Assembly (NCBI GenBank): GCA_951217055.1
Contig: OX578279.1
Location: forward strand, 72,265,131-72,329,130
Length of the DNA stretch: 64,000 bases
Origin: Gerris lacustris
Lineage: Eukaryota; Arthropoda; Insecta; Hemiptera; Gerridae
Direction of reading: 5' to 3'
Positions 1 to 10,730 of this stretch are shown here, piece by piece. Below the pieces are notes generated by a model. That model did no database searches. It was not told where the DNA came from and saw only the letters and a list, made by a program, of their open reading frames with translations. The position numbers and the translations under genes were made by a program. Position 1 is the stretch's first letter. Every line of letters starts with the position of its first letter.

Positions 1-184
1 ATGTTATCAATAATGAATATTAAAATATGCGGGAAAAAAATCCGAGACAACTCAGACAAGCTTTCTCATAAACGAGTTCATAATTACTTATTCCAGTGTT
101 TTCCATTTATTAGTTTTCGAGTTTTCCTCAGTACATTTAATTATTATTGAACATTTTATTAAAAGGTATCATAAAAATAACTTC
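1..184. other. AT-rich intergenic DNA with a short R4-related scrap
   Basis: No gene seen. Positions about 45-75 carry the motif ccgagacaactcagac, which recurs near 22825 and, degenerate, near 33990, in each case linked with family R4; so this is probably an eroded upstream part of the R4 copy that follows. Confidence 0.5.
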
Positions 185-233
185 TCCTTGGCGGGGAATC
201 GAACCCGGCCTCTCACCGTCCGCGTTGAAAGCA
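185..233 (-). tRNA. tRNA-like 3' half (fragment)
   Basis: On the minus strand there is a good T-arm with box B GGTTCGATTCC flanked by pairing GC-rich arms, preceded by what could be an anticodon stem (GCTTTCAACGC) and followed by an acceptor-like GGAG. The 5' half (D-arm, box A) is absent: family R4 begins directly where it should be. It may be a tRNA gene cut by an insertion or a tRNA-derived SINE head. Not a functional tRNA as it stands. Confidence 0.35.
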
Positions 234-239
234 GTTTTC

Positions 240-636
240 TTAGGAACTAGATTTTTTCCCAGGAAAACGGCTTACATTATTAGATTCGTATTTAAATGGA
301 CAACATTTTAGGTTTTTTTTAGTCAAAATCGTCAGAACTGTTTTAGAGAAATATTTTTTTCAGAGTATTTGGTAGCGCACCCAAGAGATATAATTTGGAG
401 TTAAAATTAATTTTTACTTGGGGGTATGATTTTTCTGAAAATGCATGCTAAATTTTGTCAAAATCGGCCCAGTAGTTTAGGCTCCACAGGCGTCTGCACA
501 GACGACAGACAGACATTTTTTAAAAACATTTTTTTTGGACTCACGTTTTGGGTCAAAACATGTAAATCCCTCAAAATCAAATTTTTACGCCATCACAATA
601 CTTTCTCTTTATATGAGAAAGAAAAAATTATGAAAT
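240..636 (+). repeat. R4 interspersed repeat, near-complete copy
   Basis: Family R4 recurs at 4385-4770, 5561-5770, 23894-24333, 30716-30960, 33990-34255 and 56443-57075. Shared landmarks: a start near aggaaaacggctta, the tract tttgtcaaaatcggccca, then gtagtttaggctcca, a gacagacag tract, and a 3' end with the hairpin CTTTCTC-7 nt-GAGAAAG. A short open frame here (426-638) is only the repeat read through; related frames appear in other copies because of sequence identity. A non-autonomous element with a 3' hairpin (Helentron-like?) is my inference. Confidence 0.75.
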
Positions 637-1557
637 AAAAACAAAAGTTTCATTCAATATTAGAAAGCTAGAAAGATTGTTGTTTTTTTTCACATACATA
701 TGATATTTGCTGGTGCAAAATCACTTTTAGAAATATAATTTTTTATTGAAAATTTGTGATTATCTATAAAGGGAAGAGATATAATTGAATGTCAACTTTA
801 ATAAAACATGTTTAAAAAATAGGATACGCAATCATATATATTACATACACATTTTAATTTTAATGCTAGTTCTTTAAGAATTATACAAAAAAAATGTCAT
901 GAAATAAAATGCTTTATAACTGAGATAAGCTATATCAATTATTGTGATAATCTGCGTTTGATAAACTATTGTGGAATGAATATCGTCTATTAAAAATTCC
1001 AATTTTCCCCAAGAGTGAACAGCAAATCATATGAAAAAGAAAAACTAATACTGAATACATTTTATTTCTCTAGTATTCATTTATTTCTTTTCCTATTAAA
1101 ATAATTTATTCATTTATTTACTTTTTGTATTTTTTTTTCTTTTACTTTTTTAATACGTCAACTATATTTTTCATTCAGTTAAATACAATATTTTACTATT
1201 CATTACGTATATTATTATCTGTTTTACAAATGTATAAATAAATTATGTATATCTATAGCCACGAATAAATAAGGAATAGATAAATATTTAATCATTTAAA
1301 ATAAGATAATATAGTATTGATCTGTAAATTAAAGAAAAGAAGTAGTTTTATTAAACAAATAAACAGATATGATTAACTGTTCTTTAATATTAGGCGAAGA
1401 AATAAAATAAAATAAATGTATATATACTATGACGATAAACAGTAACACGCTATTTTAAGATCTAAGTATTTGATAAATATGCTATTTATAAATATAAAGT
1501 TTTTCTACTGGGATTTTTATTTTATGTAATGTACATTAGTAACATTATAAATAACAC
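637..1557. other. AT-rich region, nothing recognised
   Basis: Very AT-rich sequence with stops in all frames; no repeat family of this window is recognisable in it. Confidence 0.6.
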
Positions 1558-1677
<120 letters not shown>

Positions 1678-1917
1678 TTGAGAATTATAATTTTAATTTA
1701 ATATTTCATTCCTCATAAAAATATTTTAAAATTATTAATAAAATAAAAGAGGGATAAGTATATATGCAATAATTTTTTTTTTTTTTTTTTTTAAGTTTTA
1801 ATTATTGCTTTATTATATTTGTATAATTTTCCTACAAGAATACATTTTTTGTCTATTTAATTGTATCTGTTAATAAAGGGAATGTCAAAATCTGTGGGAA
1901 AGTTGAAGTGAGCTTAC

Positions 1918-2135
1918 CGTAAAAATACGCTAAGTTTATAAAGAGGGTTAAGAGAAGAGGGCCAGCACGGAGCCCTGTGTAACCGAGGCGAAGGGTACGA
2001 CGACCGGCAAGTGACTAGCTCTGTGCCTGTAGCAACCCCGCTCAACAAGTAGGCAAGCAGAGCGCAGACTAATATACTCCGACCCGCAACACATCCAACC
2101 TTACCCGGCTTTAGCCTACCCCTAGCACGCACCAT
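1918..2135 (-). CDS. Candidate first coding exon with signal-peptide-like start
   Basis: An isolated GC-rich island in AT-rich DNA, open on the minus strand from ATG at 2135 in a fair initiation context (G at -3, G at +4). After a basic start (MVRARGRLKPGK) comes a hydrophobic stretch, SILVCALLAYLLSGVATG, resembling a signal peptide or signal anchor, then a short cysteine/proline-containing tail. The frame runs directly into G|GTAAGC at 1918/1917, a good splice donor, four bases before the first stop. Composition, start, h-region and donor together suggest a first exon of a secreted or membrane protein. No homology recognised; no downstream exon identified, and it could be a GC-rich promoter/UTR or chance. 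Confidence 0.4.
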
Positions 2136-2572
2136 TACCTACCCCGCACCACCACTCAAAATTCTTACAGCTACCAAACATGCAACAAAGCTCTTATCTT
2201 GTGTTTACACGTACGAAAAATAGATAAATAATAGCATTCTTCGCTATTTTTTTCTTTAAACTTCGAGCATTCTTCTTTCTTTACTTCCAAACTTATTCAT
2301 TTATTTGTTAAATACAAACAAAAAGTACATAAGTAAGAAGAAGAATGTAAATAAAAGAAAGCAAGTTTAAAAACCAAGTTTCATGTAAGAATTATTTATA
2401 TTTAACCATATGTGTCGTTATCACGGGAAAAACCTAGTTTGCCACTTACTTATGTTCTTTTATTTTTATATTTAGAAAATAAAAGTGACTCCCGCTATAA
2501 ATCAAAACAGGCCATTATAAAATTAACTCCTAGCAGAGTCACAATTTTTATATAGGACATTTTTAATAATTA
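2136..2572. other. Upstream of the candidate exon; no gene seen
   Basis: The first ~20 bases remain GC-rich and may be 5' UTR of the candidate exon on the minus strand. The rest is AT-rich with no recognisable repeat. Confidence 0.5.
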
Positions 2573-3385
2573 CTAGGCATCGCGTGGCTCTATCATTGAA
2601 GCGAGCGTATTGCAATAAAATATTGAATATTAAAATTTATTAATCATGATGAATGTCATAGTTAAAGATAAGTGGAACAGGGTAGTGTGAGGCAGAGTGG
2701 GGGTACTCGGTACAAAGCTTTACTTCCTAAACAAACCTATACACTATAAGAATCAACCACTCGTAATAGCTTTTATATTATTATTATAAATGTATCACTT
2801 CATTACTCAAATACTACTGCTTGTATCACGTTGAAATTTTACATACTTGTTTCAATTGTACTTTAGACGATGTACATGCAGTTTTATTAAAATCGTTACG
2901 TTAGAACGTAAGATATCAGTAAAAAGGTTGTTTTCTCAATTTTAAACGTTTAGGTCCGCTTTATTAGTTTTAGCGATCTTTATTAATTCATAGCAGTGTT
3001 GTTGTTGGTTTTACTAAAAAATGTTATTTGAAAAAAATGTTCGTTTCATCGAATAGGTGATGATAGAATTTTTTCCCGTCCTGAAATTCCGATTTTAAAT
3101 TTGAAGCTCACGTTTACGCGAGCATTGCGCGCGAACTCTTGGACGGATCACGCTGTCCAACAAACTTAGCCTGAGTATTAGTAAAAGGAAGATGTATACC
3201 AAATTTCAACTAAATCGGTCAACTTTTACTCAAGTTATCGTCGGACACGTAAACGTTACACACAGACAGACAAGATGCATATTTCGTTGAATGTAAGAAG
3301 CTCGCTTACGCTCGCACGACAGACAGACAGACAGACAAGATGCATATTTCGTTGAATGTAAGAAGCTCGCTTGCGCTCGCTTCAA
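2573..3385 (-). mobile_element. H1 Helentron-like non-autonomous element, full length
   Basis: Read on the minus strand it starts TTGAAGCGAGCG, has a GTCT-type microsatellite near that end, a core shared with the copies at 9955-10717, 21538-22282 and 23136-23858, then the inverted subterminal motif CGCTCGCTTCAA, GAGCCACGCGATGC and a terminal CTAG followed by T. Subterminal inverted repeats, a microsatellite and a CTAG-T end without target duplication match Helentron/DINE-type elements. Here the 5' end is tandemly duplicated: the block with cagacagacaagatgcat and its subterminal repeat occurs twice (about 3258-3385). Confidence 0.7.
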
Positions 3386-3570
3386 TTAAATTTAAATTTA
3401 TCCTAGAATTTAAATTAGTATCGTGTACTTTTTAATTGACTAATTTATGACTTTTTATAGACTTGTTTTCTATAATTTTTTTCAGCAATAGTCGTTGATT
3501 TTCCCCAATCATCACAAATAGATTAGAATATCTTAAGTAGTTTATTACCCTCCCTAAGTATATTTGTAAA

Positions 3571-3855
3571 TAAGTAAGGAGCGCTTCACGTAAGTTCGTG
3601 AGGCGATAATCGCCAGTTTCGGTACGGTTATTTTAAAATTTTTAAGTGAAAAATTTCAATTGTCCATATTGGCCGTTATCTTGAAAATATTAAGTCTGAA
3701 AACTCCAAAAAATGTACAGTTCTCACAAATGTCAAGATGCACCTGTGTGCCGAATTTCATGTTCCTAGCTGTAGTAGTTTATGAATTGAAGCATGCCAAC
3801 GAACAGACAGACAGAGCCGTTATATAAGTTCTGTCGGTACTTCGTACAGAAACAT
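3571..3855. repeat. Unclassified TE-like repeat with cagacagacag tract
   Basis: Begins with a hairpin-forming stretch (AGCGCTTCACG...CGTGAGGCG), contains a block of the TE-tail type ('gccgaatttcatgttcctagctg') and ends in a gacagacag tract followed by gttctgtcggtacttcg. Structure resembles the other short non-autonomous elements here, but no second copy in the window was found. Confidence 0.4.
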
Positions 3856-4384
3856 AAAAAGAAACTATAAGGACCAAGGATAAAGGAACCATAGACCATA
3901 TCTATCACCCGATTCAATAATAGTTTAAGAATTCACATTCGAAACAAGTTTCATCAAATGCTATATTTCAACACCTTTGGGTTTTTCAAGCTTTTTTTCA
4001 CCAGATTCCAGGCATTTACATCTCTTTATTACTATTTCAATACATAATTCACAATTAAATATACAAAACAATAAAATATTATCAATAGTCCAGGAAAATA
4101 AGACTTCCTCTGCGGAATGAGAGAAAGCAAGCTGAATTTTTGCTCAGACCTTCGTCTTGATGTTCCAATGAAGCACCAAAAAGTTTAATATGCACACCCT
4201 TGTGCGTCTCGAGATATCGAAGGTCAAAGGTCAGGAAAATCAGTTTTTTGCGAAAATCTCGCTTCCGGTTAGACTGAGGTCTGAAGAAGTTATATCAAAA
4301 TTTACGTAATACAGTATTCTCAACAAGTTTGGTTATACACATTTCTTCGTACGATCAACCGTTTTCGAGATATAGCGTGAAGAA
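3856..4384. other. Unclassified, possibly TE-derived
   Basis: No gene. 4110-4385 holds sentence-like repeat language ('ctcgagatatcgaaggtcaaaggtc', 'ccgttttcgagatatagcg') common in invertebrate repeats, but no second copy is visible here. Confidence 0.4.
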
Positions 4385-4770
4385 GCGAGAGCGCGCATGT
4401 TTACTTTCACATAGAAAGAGAAAGTATTGTGATGGCGCAAAAATTTTATTTTAAGATATTTATGGAGTACAAGCTTTGAGGTCCATTGAGTCCAAAAAAG
4501 TGGTTTTAAAAAAAAAAATCTGTACGTCGTCAGTCTGTCGTTTGTCTGGCGTCTGAGCAGACGCATGGAGCCTAAACTACTGGGTCGTTTATGATGAAAT
4601 TTGGCATACATGTTCAGAAAAATCATATCTCAAGGCGAAATCAAGGAATTAATTTTAGCTCCAAATTTGGGGGCGCTACCCCCCAAAAACTCTGAAAAAA
4701 CGTGAAGTCTAATTACAGACAATGACGGTTTTCGAGGTACAAGTCTAAATCTCTGGAAATGGAACCAAAT
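4385..4770 (-). repeat. R4 interspersed repeat
   Basis: Reverse-complement copy of the repeat at 240-636, starting with the 3' hairpin region (gagaaagtattgtgatggcg) and running through the cagacgacgtacaga-like tract and ggagcctaaactactgggtc. Any open frame in it is the repeat, not a gene. Confidence 0.75.
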
Positions 4771-5560
4771 AGGACTCTTTGTTTAAATTTTCGGTTTTGT
4801 TGCAAGAGAAAACTTTCCTCTCTACCACGGCTACACATTCAGGTTTGCGCAATAATTAATGTATGTAAGTATGTGCTAAGCAGCACTCGAAACAAACCTT
4901 TAACAAGCTATGAAGTAGAGGGAACAATTTCTATAGTTTGAGAAAGAGATGAAGGGGGTTTTAGGTTTTTGTTTATACATTGTACGTTCCGTGCAGTTTG
5001 AAGCATTATGGGACGGTGCTTATCTGTTGAAATCAAGGAGCCTGTTATAATTACCGTTCAACTTGCACCAGATTAACGTGTGTAAATAATCTTTAATCTA
5101 GACTAAACTTTACTAGCTGTAATCCCGATTTGGTCTACTTAATGAGAGGTAGGTAGCTCCGAGTTAATCCCACCCTAGTTTGCAAAGCACTAACTCTCTC
5201 AGAGCAAGAAACTTTACATGATAATTTTGATGAAACTAGGTTACAATTTTTGCCTTTAATTATAATAATAAAACTTCTGTTGAAGAGAGAATTTTCTATT
5301 TTACACATCAGCACGGAATGATTTTAATGGAAAATTACCATTAGCATAATGTGCTTTAATGGTTTCGAGCCGGTCCGTGGTCTCCGTATCTTTTAATTGA
5401 ATCGATGTTTAGTGTCGAATTAAATCCAGACTGGAATTCTTCATAAAAATTCTCTATAAAATTATAGTATCGTACCACTCCATTAGTAAAATAAAGTTAT
5501 TTTTGTTGGTCACTTTGTTCGTCACATCTTTTAAACTTTTTTTCAAGTACGTACCTATAG
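4771..5560. other. No gene recognised
   Basis: AT-rich sequence with scattered stops; no shared repeat identified. Confidence 0.55.
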
Positions 5561-5770
5561 AGAATGTATTGTGGATTTACACGTTTTCAGATTCTTCAAG
5601 TCAAAAAAAGGGGGTTTTAAAAAATATATATATTTGTGGTCTGTGAAAAGGGTGGAGCCTAAACTATTAGGCTGTTTTCAAATAAATTTGACATACCAAA
5701 AAAACAATCAAAACAACCTTCGATGCTTTTCGATGAACAAGCTTTTGATGATTTTCATTTAAAAAAAATC
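5561..5770 (-). repeat. R4 interspersed repeat, degenerate fragment
   Basis: Carries ggagcctaaactattagg and the following tttgacatacc block in the order seen in the minus-strand R4 copies; the middle is diverged, with a TA run replacing the cagacag tract. Confidence 0.55.
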
Positions 5771-5874
5771 AATAGTGTAGCCCAATTGACTACAAACCTA
5801 ACAAATATAGTATTTTTTGTTTAGCGATGTTAACTATAAGCAAAGAATATATCCTAAAAGATAAACCTATTTTT

Positions 5875-6164
5875 GGAACAAAGTATATGGCACGTTACAG
5901 CGTCTGGAGCCCGGGATTGGATCCGAAATAAAGACCGTCACAAAACTGACCGTCACGAAATCGACCAATGGCGATAACTTAAGTAAAATATGACCGATTT
6001 AGTTGAAATTTAATAAATATGTTCACTTCACCAATGCCCAGGACGAGTTCTTTGGACAACGTTTTCCATCCATGCGTTCGCCCGCAACGTAGGCTTCAAA
6101 TGTAAAATTGGAATTTTAGAACGGGAAAAAATTTTAACTACATCTATTCAATGAGACAAACAAC

Positions 6165-6208
<44 letters not shown>

Positions 6209-6525
6209 TTTTAGTAAAACCGACACCGCTATGAAGTGTCCAATATCACTAAATTTATTAAAGCGGCCCTAAACCTTTTAAAAAGATAATTTGTTTTTTA
6301 CCGATATCTTACGTTCTAACCTAACGATTTTAATAAAACTTCATACACATCGTCTAAAGTACAATTGAAACAGGGATGTAAAATTTTAACCTTATACATG
6401 CAGAAGTTTTTGTGTAGTGAAGATAATAATTTAAATAGAAGAGTAGGTCTGGGCGTGAGGATTTGTCCTGTTCCCTCACTCTACTACAACCATCCTCATT
6501 GACTTTCAACTCATCATGATTTCTG
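5875..6525 (+). mobile_element. H3 Helentron-like element, 5' part and core
   Basis: Starts ggaacaaagtatatggcacg and ctggagcccgggattg, matching the 5' end of the better copy at 37790-38672 (ggaacgaagttccttatggc). The core with gataactt...gaccgatttagttgaaattt, ttggacaacgtt and cgatatcttacgttctaac is the same as in H1. A (TA)n expansion at 6169-6200 interrupts it. The 3' hairpin end is not recognised. Confidence 0.6.
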
Positions 6526-6624
6526 CCCAGATTTTTTTTTAATCGGAGACAAAAATATTTCCAGTAGGGAAAGAAAGTTATGATTTTGAATTAGTTTAGA
6601 GGGACTAAAACAGGTCTTTTCATC

Positions 6625-6700
6625 CCTAACTCAAAAAGTAGGGAGAAAAAGTAAAAGTAGGGCGAAAAAGTAAAGTAGGGCAAAAAAGTAAAGATTGCAA
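6625..6700. repeat. Short tandem repeat, ~20-bp unit
   Basis: Three to four imperfect units of the type aaaaagtaaagtagggcg. A related motif (ggtaaagtaaaa) recurs at 56325-56375. Confidence 0.6.
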
Positions 6701-6984
6701 CTTAATTATTTTATAAATAGTAGAAAATGTATGGCTAATGTAATGAAGTTGTCGAAATCAGGTTGGCGGCACTGCGCTTTTTTGACCATGTTTATCTTTG
6801 TTTACAACATTATAACCTGCTTCTAAATAACCTTCTATTTGAGTTTAATTCCAATTCTTATTTGTTTTTAATATTGAATCTCTTATTATCTGCTATTAAA
6901 AGTGCTAATAATTATTGTTATTTATTAAAATATTAAATAAAAACTGTGCAATGGACGAAAATGTGAATCTTTTTTCTACTGGAG

Positions 6985-7222
6985 ATAAAATATTGTATGT
7001 ACCTCGTGAGTAAAGTGCCATTATTCCCCTCGCGATAATTATCTTCCTCGGCTGCGCCTCGGGAGCAAATTAGAGTTATTCCCTCGGCTGTGCCTCGGGA
7101 ATTAAAAATTCTAATTCCCTCGGCTTCGCCTCGGGATTTAGGGACCATGGTTCCTTCGGCTTCGCCTCAAGAACCAACTTTTTTGCTCAGGGAATAATGG
7201 CTTACTTTACTCCCTAGGTGCA
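6985..7222. mobile_element. Foldback element with internal CCTCGGC repeats
   Basis: The ends are inverted: gagtaaagtgccattattcc at the left and ggaataatggcttactttac at the right. Between them lie four imperfect tandem units, each centred on a short hairpin-capable stretch CCTCGGCTTCGCCTCGGG and spaced about 50 bp. The open frame across it (minus strand) merely translates these units. Class unknown; likely non-autonomous DNA transposon. Confidence 0.6.
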
Positions 7223-8082
7223 TAAATAACTATTACTTTTCAGAACTATCACAATGCTTAGGTAAGCTCGAAAGCCAAAAATATGTGATTGTATCAAATT
7301 GAAAGCTATATTGAATAATTAATTTTAATAAGACAGTATATATATTTGATTTTTTTTAAAAAATAGAAGAAAAGAACTTAGGTATTAACCTTAAAGGGGA
7401 ACTTATAAATAAGAAACTGGGAAGGACTTTTAAAATTTGTGCATTAAGAAATTTAATTTGTATTTGAAGTTATGCTTCCTCTACAACCCATCGAAAAACA
7501 TATCTAAATATGAATAATATAAATTGTCTCTTCACGTAACCGGGCTATTTCTTTATTTTAAATTATAAAGCAGCTTTCAGCCTTCATACGTCCATAATCA
7601 GGACCATAAACAGGTCCATAAGCCTAGGAATAAACAAAAGTTAAACTAGGTAAGTACTGGAATCTACACAATAATCAAAGCGAAACATGGAACTATACAC
7701 ATATAACTATTAATAAATAAAAATAGGCAAATATCATAAGTCAAACAAATAATTAAAAGACGAATAAACGAATAAAAATTAAAACGGATTACAAGATAAT
7801 ACAAATTATAATTAATAACCCCCCAAAAAAAATAACAATAAAAGTTCAATAATAAAGGAAAATAAAGATAAATAAAAATAATAAGTCAACAATCCAAAAC
7901 ATGAAAAATGAATAATTTATAGAACGAAATAAAAATACAAAGTAATCAAGTAAACTAAAATAGACGCAAATTAGAATTAGACAAATTAACCAGTTGACGT
8001 GGAGAGATAACTTATATTATTCATTAAGATGACCTCGATAGAGACTCCAATATCTACAATATCTAAATACGTTTTTAGTTAA
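7223..8082. other. AT-rich region, nothing recognised
   Basis: Low-complexity AT-rich DNA with many aataaa/aataat runs; no gene or shared repeat. Confidence 0.55.
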
Positions 8083-9083
8083 AGGGTAGGTGGGGGCAAA
8101 GGTCCGCCCTTTGTGGTTTAGGGCTTATTTTGAGCATTTGGTTCCTTTTAATAATTTCCAAATGGCCTGTGAATTTTGGTCAACAATCCATCTAACTCCA
8201 TCTAACAATCTAACAATACCCCAGTCTCTCATTGCTCCATAAATTTCTCAACATTTTTGGGGCATCATTTTACCAAAAATTATGATTTGCGGACGTTTGC
8301 CCCATTTCTTGGGGCAAACGTCCACACCACTGAGATTCATCCCATTTGGTAATAACTAATTAATAATTCAATAAAGTGAAATAATTCATAAATGAACATG
8401 TATATTTAACGATAAAGAAAACATAATAGATACAATATAAAGTATAGAATTAAAAATCCTTACGCTTCATCCAGGATCTGCTGGGTTAAAGGGCGCAAAC
8501 AATCTTTCTCTCTGAAAATTATAAACTATTTCCCTTCCAAAAGTAACTAAATAAATTAATCTATAGATTAAACTTTTTAAATGGGAAAAGAGTTCACATT
8601 AGGACGTTTGCCCCAGTTAGTGCGCGGATCTTTGCCCCATTTAGTGCACGGATCTTTTCCCCATTTAGTGCTCGGATCTTTTCCCCATTCAGTGCGCGGA
8701 TCTTTGCCCCATTTATTGCGCGGATCTTTTCCCCATTCAGTGCGCGGATATTTTCCCCATTTTATCAAATCATGAAAATATTGAAACCTATCGAAGGTTA
8801 CGATCTGTGAAGGTAAAACAAGTGACTATTTCTTCACTACTTTAGCACCATTTTGGTACAACTTTATCAAAAATGCGAATATAGATTAATATTAATTAAT
8901 AATAAAAATAAACTTTCCTCATGTTTCTTGGCAGTACAAACGAAATCAAGATAACCTTACAGGAGCAAAGTCTCAAACGTAAGGAATGAGTGTTGCCAGT
9001 CCCACTTCAAAATATAGTTTCCCTCCCATTTTTAAAAAAGTGCGTAAATTTACCTCATTCGGACCTTTGCTCCCACCTACCCT
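8083..9083. mobile_element. 1-kb TIR element with internal copies of its terminal motif
   Basis: Terminal inverted repeats of about 24 bp differ at one position: left aGGGTAGGTGGGGGCAAAGG and on to TCCG (8083-8106); right cggacctttgctcccaccta and on to ccct (9060-9083). There is no transposase frame. Internally, 8294-8331 is a hairpin of ggacgtttgcccc and its complement, and 8611-8763 is an array of a related motif. The flanks do not give a clear target duplication, so the superfamily is unresolved. Confidence 0.7.
8611..8763. repeat. 24-bp tandem array resembling the element's own TIR
   Basis: Six units plus a partial one of ccccatttagtgcgcggatc+tttt/g. The piece cggatctttgcccc is a near copy of the TIR piece cggacctttgctccc. 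Because the unit length is a multiple of three and has no stops, long frames appear on both strands; these are not genes. Confidence 0.9.
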
Positions 9084-9093
9084 ACATATCAAA

Positions 9094-9125
9094 TTTTGTA
9101 GCTTTTACTAATAAAAGCTACAAAA
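9094..9125. repeat. Perfect short hairpin
   Basis: Arms ttttgtagctttta and taaaagctacaaaa (14 bp each) around a 4-base loop, immediately right of the TIR element. Confidence 0.8.
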
Positions 9126-9249
9126 TGTAGAGGAATAAATTCTAAATTGAAACAGATCAAAGAATCAGTAATAAGTGCAATTTTAAAAAGTTAAAATATA
9201 ATTTTTAAGAGAGTTAATTGAGAGACTAGTTGAGGAATAAAAATAATTA

Positions 9250-10730
9250 CAAGATAAAAAGAACTTTTTTTATACTACGTTTTTAAATTTTCTGTTGAAT
9301 CATTATGTAATGTTGATAATATAATTGTCATTGTTATACATATATCATGTTAGTAAAAAAAAAACATAGTTCCGAATTTATGTACTTCACATAATAATGA
9401 CAACCATCTAGAGAGCTGATCTTAAACCTACAAAAGGACAAATCTTTGCACAACGGATCTCAGCAACACCGAATCTAAACAGTGCCATTGATATGCCCCT
9501 GTGTAGGGACAGTAAGAGAAGAAAAATGTGTACCTACAAGTAAAGAAGTACAGATGCAGAAAAATTACACCTATACCTAGGACACAAGTGTAAACTAACC
9601 TGGGTGTCACACGTCAATTAATTTATTTATTTTTCGCTGTCATTCAATGTTTAACTCTTAAATAAAAGATCACAAATTTGAAACCCGTCAAAATGAAGAT
9701 TGTAATAAATATGGGATGTGTCAAAACAAATAAAATAACTTGTGGATTTTTTCCGAACTAACTTTCCATACAGAAATATTTGCTGAAAACTAATTAAATT
9801 CTGCTGAAAGATGGCTAAAAGTATTAAAATAATGCATTGTCATCGTGTTATGAGCTATTCTAAAAGTTTCAAATGTTTAGCTACTCGGGAAGCTAGTTAA
9901 AAATCTGTTGCAAGATTTGTACTGGACAAACAAACAAACAAGAAAGCAAGCTAATTGAAGCGAGCGTAGCGAGCTTCTTACATTCAACGAAATATGCTCC
10001 GTGTCTGTCTGTCTGTCTGTCTGTCTGTCAGTAACGTTCACGCGTGTGACGATAACTTGACTAAAAGTTGACCTATTTAGTTGAAATTTGGTATACATGA
10101 TCCTCTTACTAATACTCAGGCTAAGTTCGTTGGACGGCGTGATCCGTCCAAGAGTTCGCGCGCAACGCTCGCGTAAACGAGAGGTACAAAAATTAAATTG
10201 GAATTTTAGGACGGGAAAAGATTCTATCATCATCTATTCGATGAGACGAACATTTTTTACAAATAACATTTTTTACTAAAACCAACAGCGACACCGCTAT
10301 GACTTAATAAAGATCGCTAAAACTATTAAAGCGGACCTAAACGTTTATAATAGAGAAAACAACCTTTTTACCGATACCTTACGTTCTAACGTAACGATTT
10401 TAATAAAACTTCATATACACCATCTAATGCACAATTGAAAGATGTATGCAAAATTTCAACTTGATACAAGCAAAATTCTTTGCGTAGTGACGAGATACAT
10501 TTATAATAATTGTTTAAAAGCTACCGCGGGTGGTGAAGATTGTTATAGTCGTATAGAGTTTAGGCTTGTTTAGGAACTAAAGCTTTGTACTGAGTATCCC
10601 CACACTACCCTCTTCCACTTATCTTCAACTATGACATTCATCATGATTAATAAATTTCAATATTCAGTATTTCATTGCAATACGCTCGCTTCAATGATAG
10701 AGCCACGCGATGCCTAGTATAAACGTAGTA
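9250..10730 (-). mobile_element. H2 Helentron-like element, interrupted by H1
   Basis: On the minus strand H2 starts TACTACGTTTTTA (subterminal repeat) followed by gcttgctttcttgtttgttt, has a long core, then the inverted taaaaacgtagta, a hairpin of AT-rich arms and the end CTTG (9250-9253). The element is split: 9250-9954 on one side and 10718-10730 on the other, with H1 between. Other copies: 20350-20888, 35944-36204, 41856-42326, and a partial one at 10731-10873. Confidence 0.7.
9955..10717 (+). mobile_element. H1 Helentron-like element nested in H2
   Basis: Starts TTGAAGCGAGCGTAGCGAGC directly after H2's gcaagctaa, and ends GCGATGCCTAG directly before taaacgtagta-type sequence of H2. Comparing with intact H2 ends (gctaataaaaacgtagta at 10850 and 42310) places the insertion exactly between A and T with no target duplication. 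A GTCT microsatellite lies near the 5' end. Open frames inside (9877-10233) are repeat-derived. Confidence 0.75.

Noticed and set aside
426..638. Short ORF with MIFLKMHAKF and similar frames near 4333-4626 and 30722-30910
   Set aside because: All are R4 copies; similarity is repeat identity, and lengths and frames are not conserved.
2573..3385. Classifying H1 as a TIR (cut-and-paste) MITE because its ends are inverted
   Set aside because: Inverted motifs are subterminal, no target duplication is seen, and the nested copy shows A/T insertion with a CTAG end.
8577..8775. Long frames on both strands with WGKDPRT-like repeats
   Set aside because: Produced by a 24-bp tandem array (multiple of three, stop-free). 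No coding evidence outside the array.
9877..10233. 118-codon minus-strand ORF
   Set aside because: Lies across the H2/H1 junction; translation of non-autonomous repeat DNA with a TDRQTDRQTD tract from the GTCT microsatellite.
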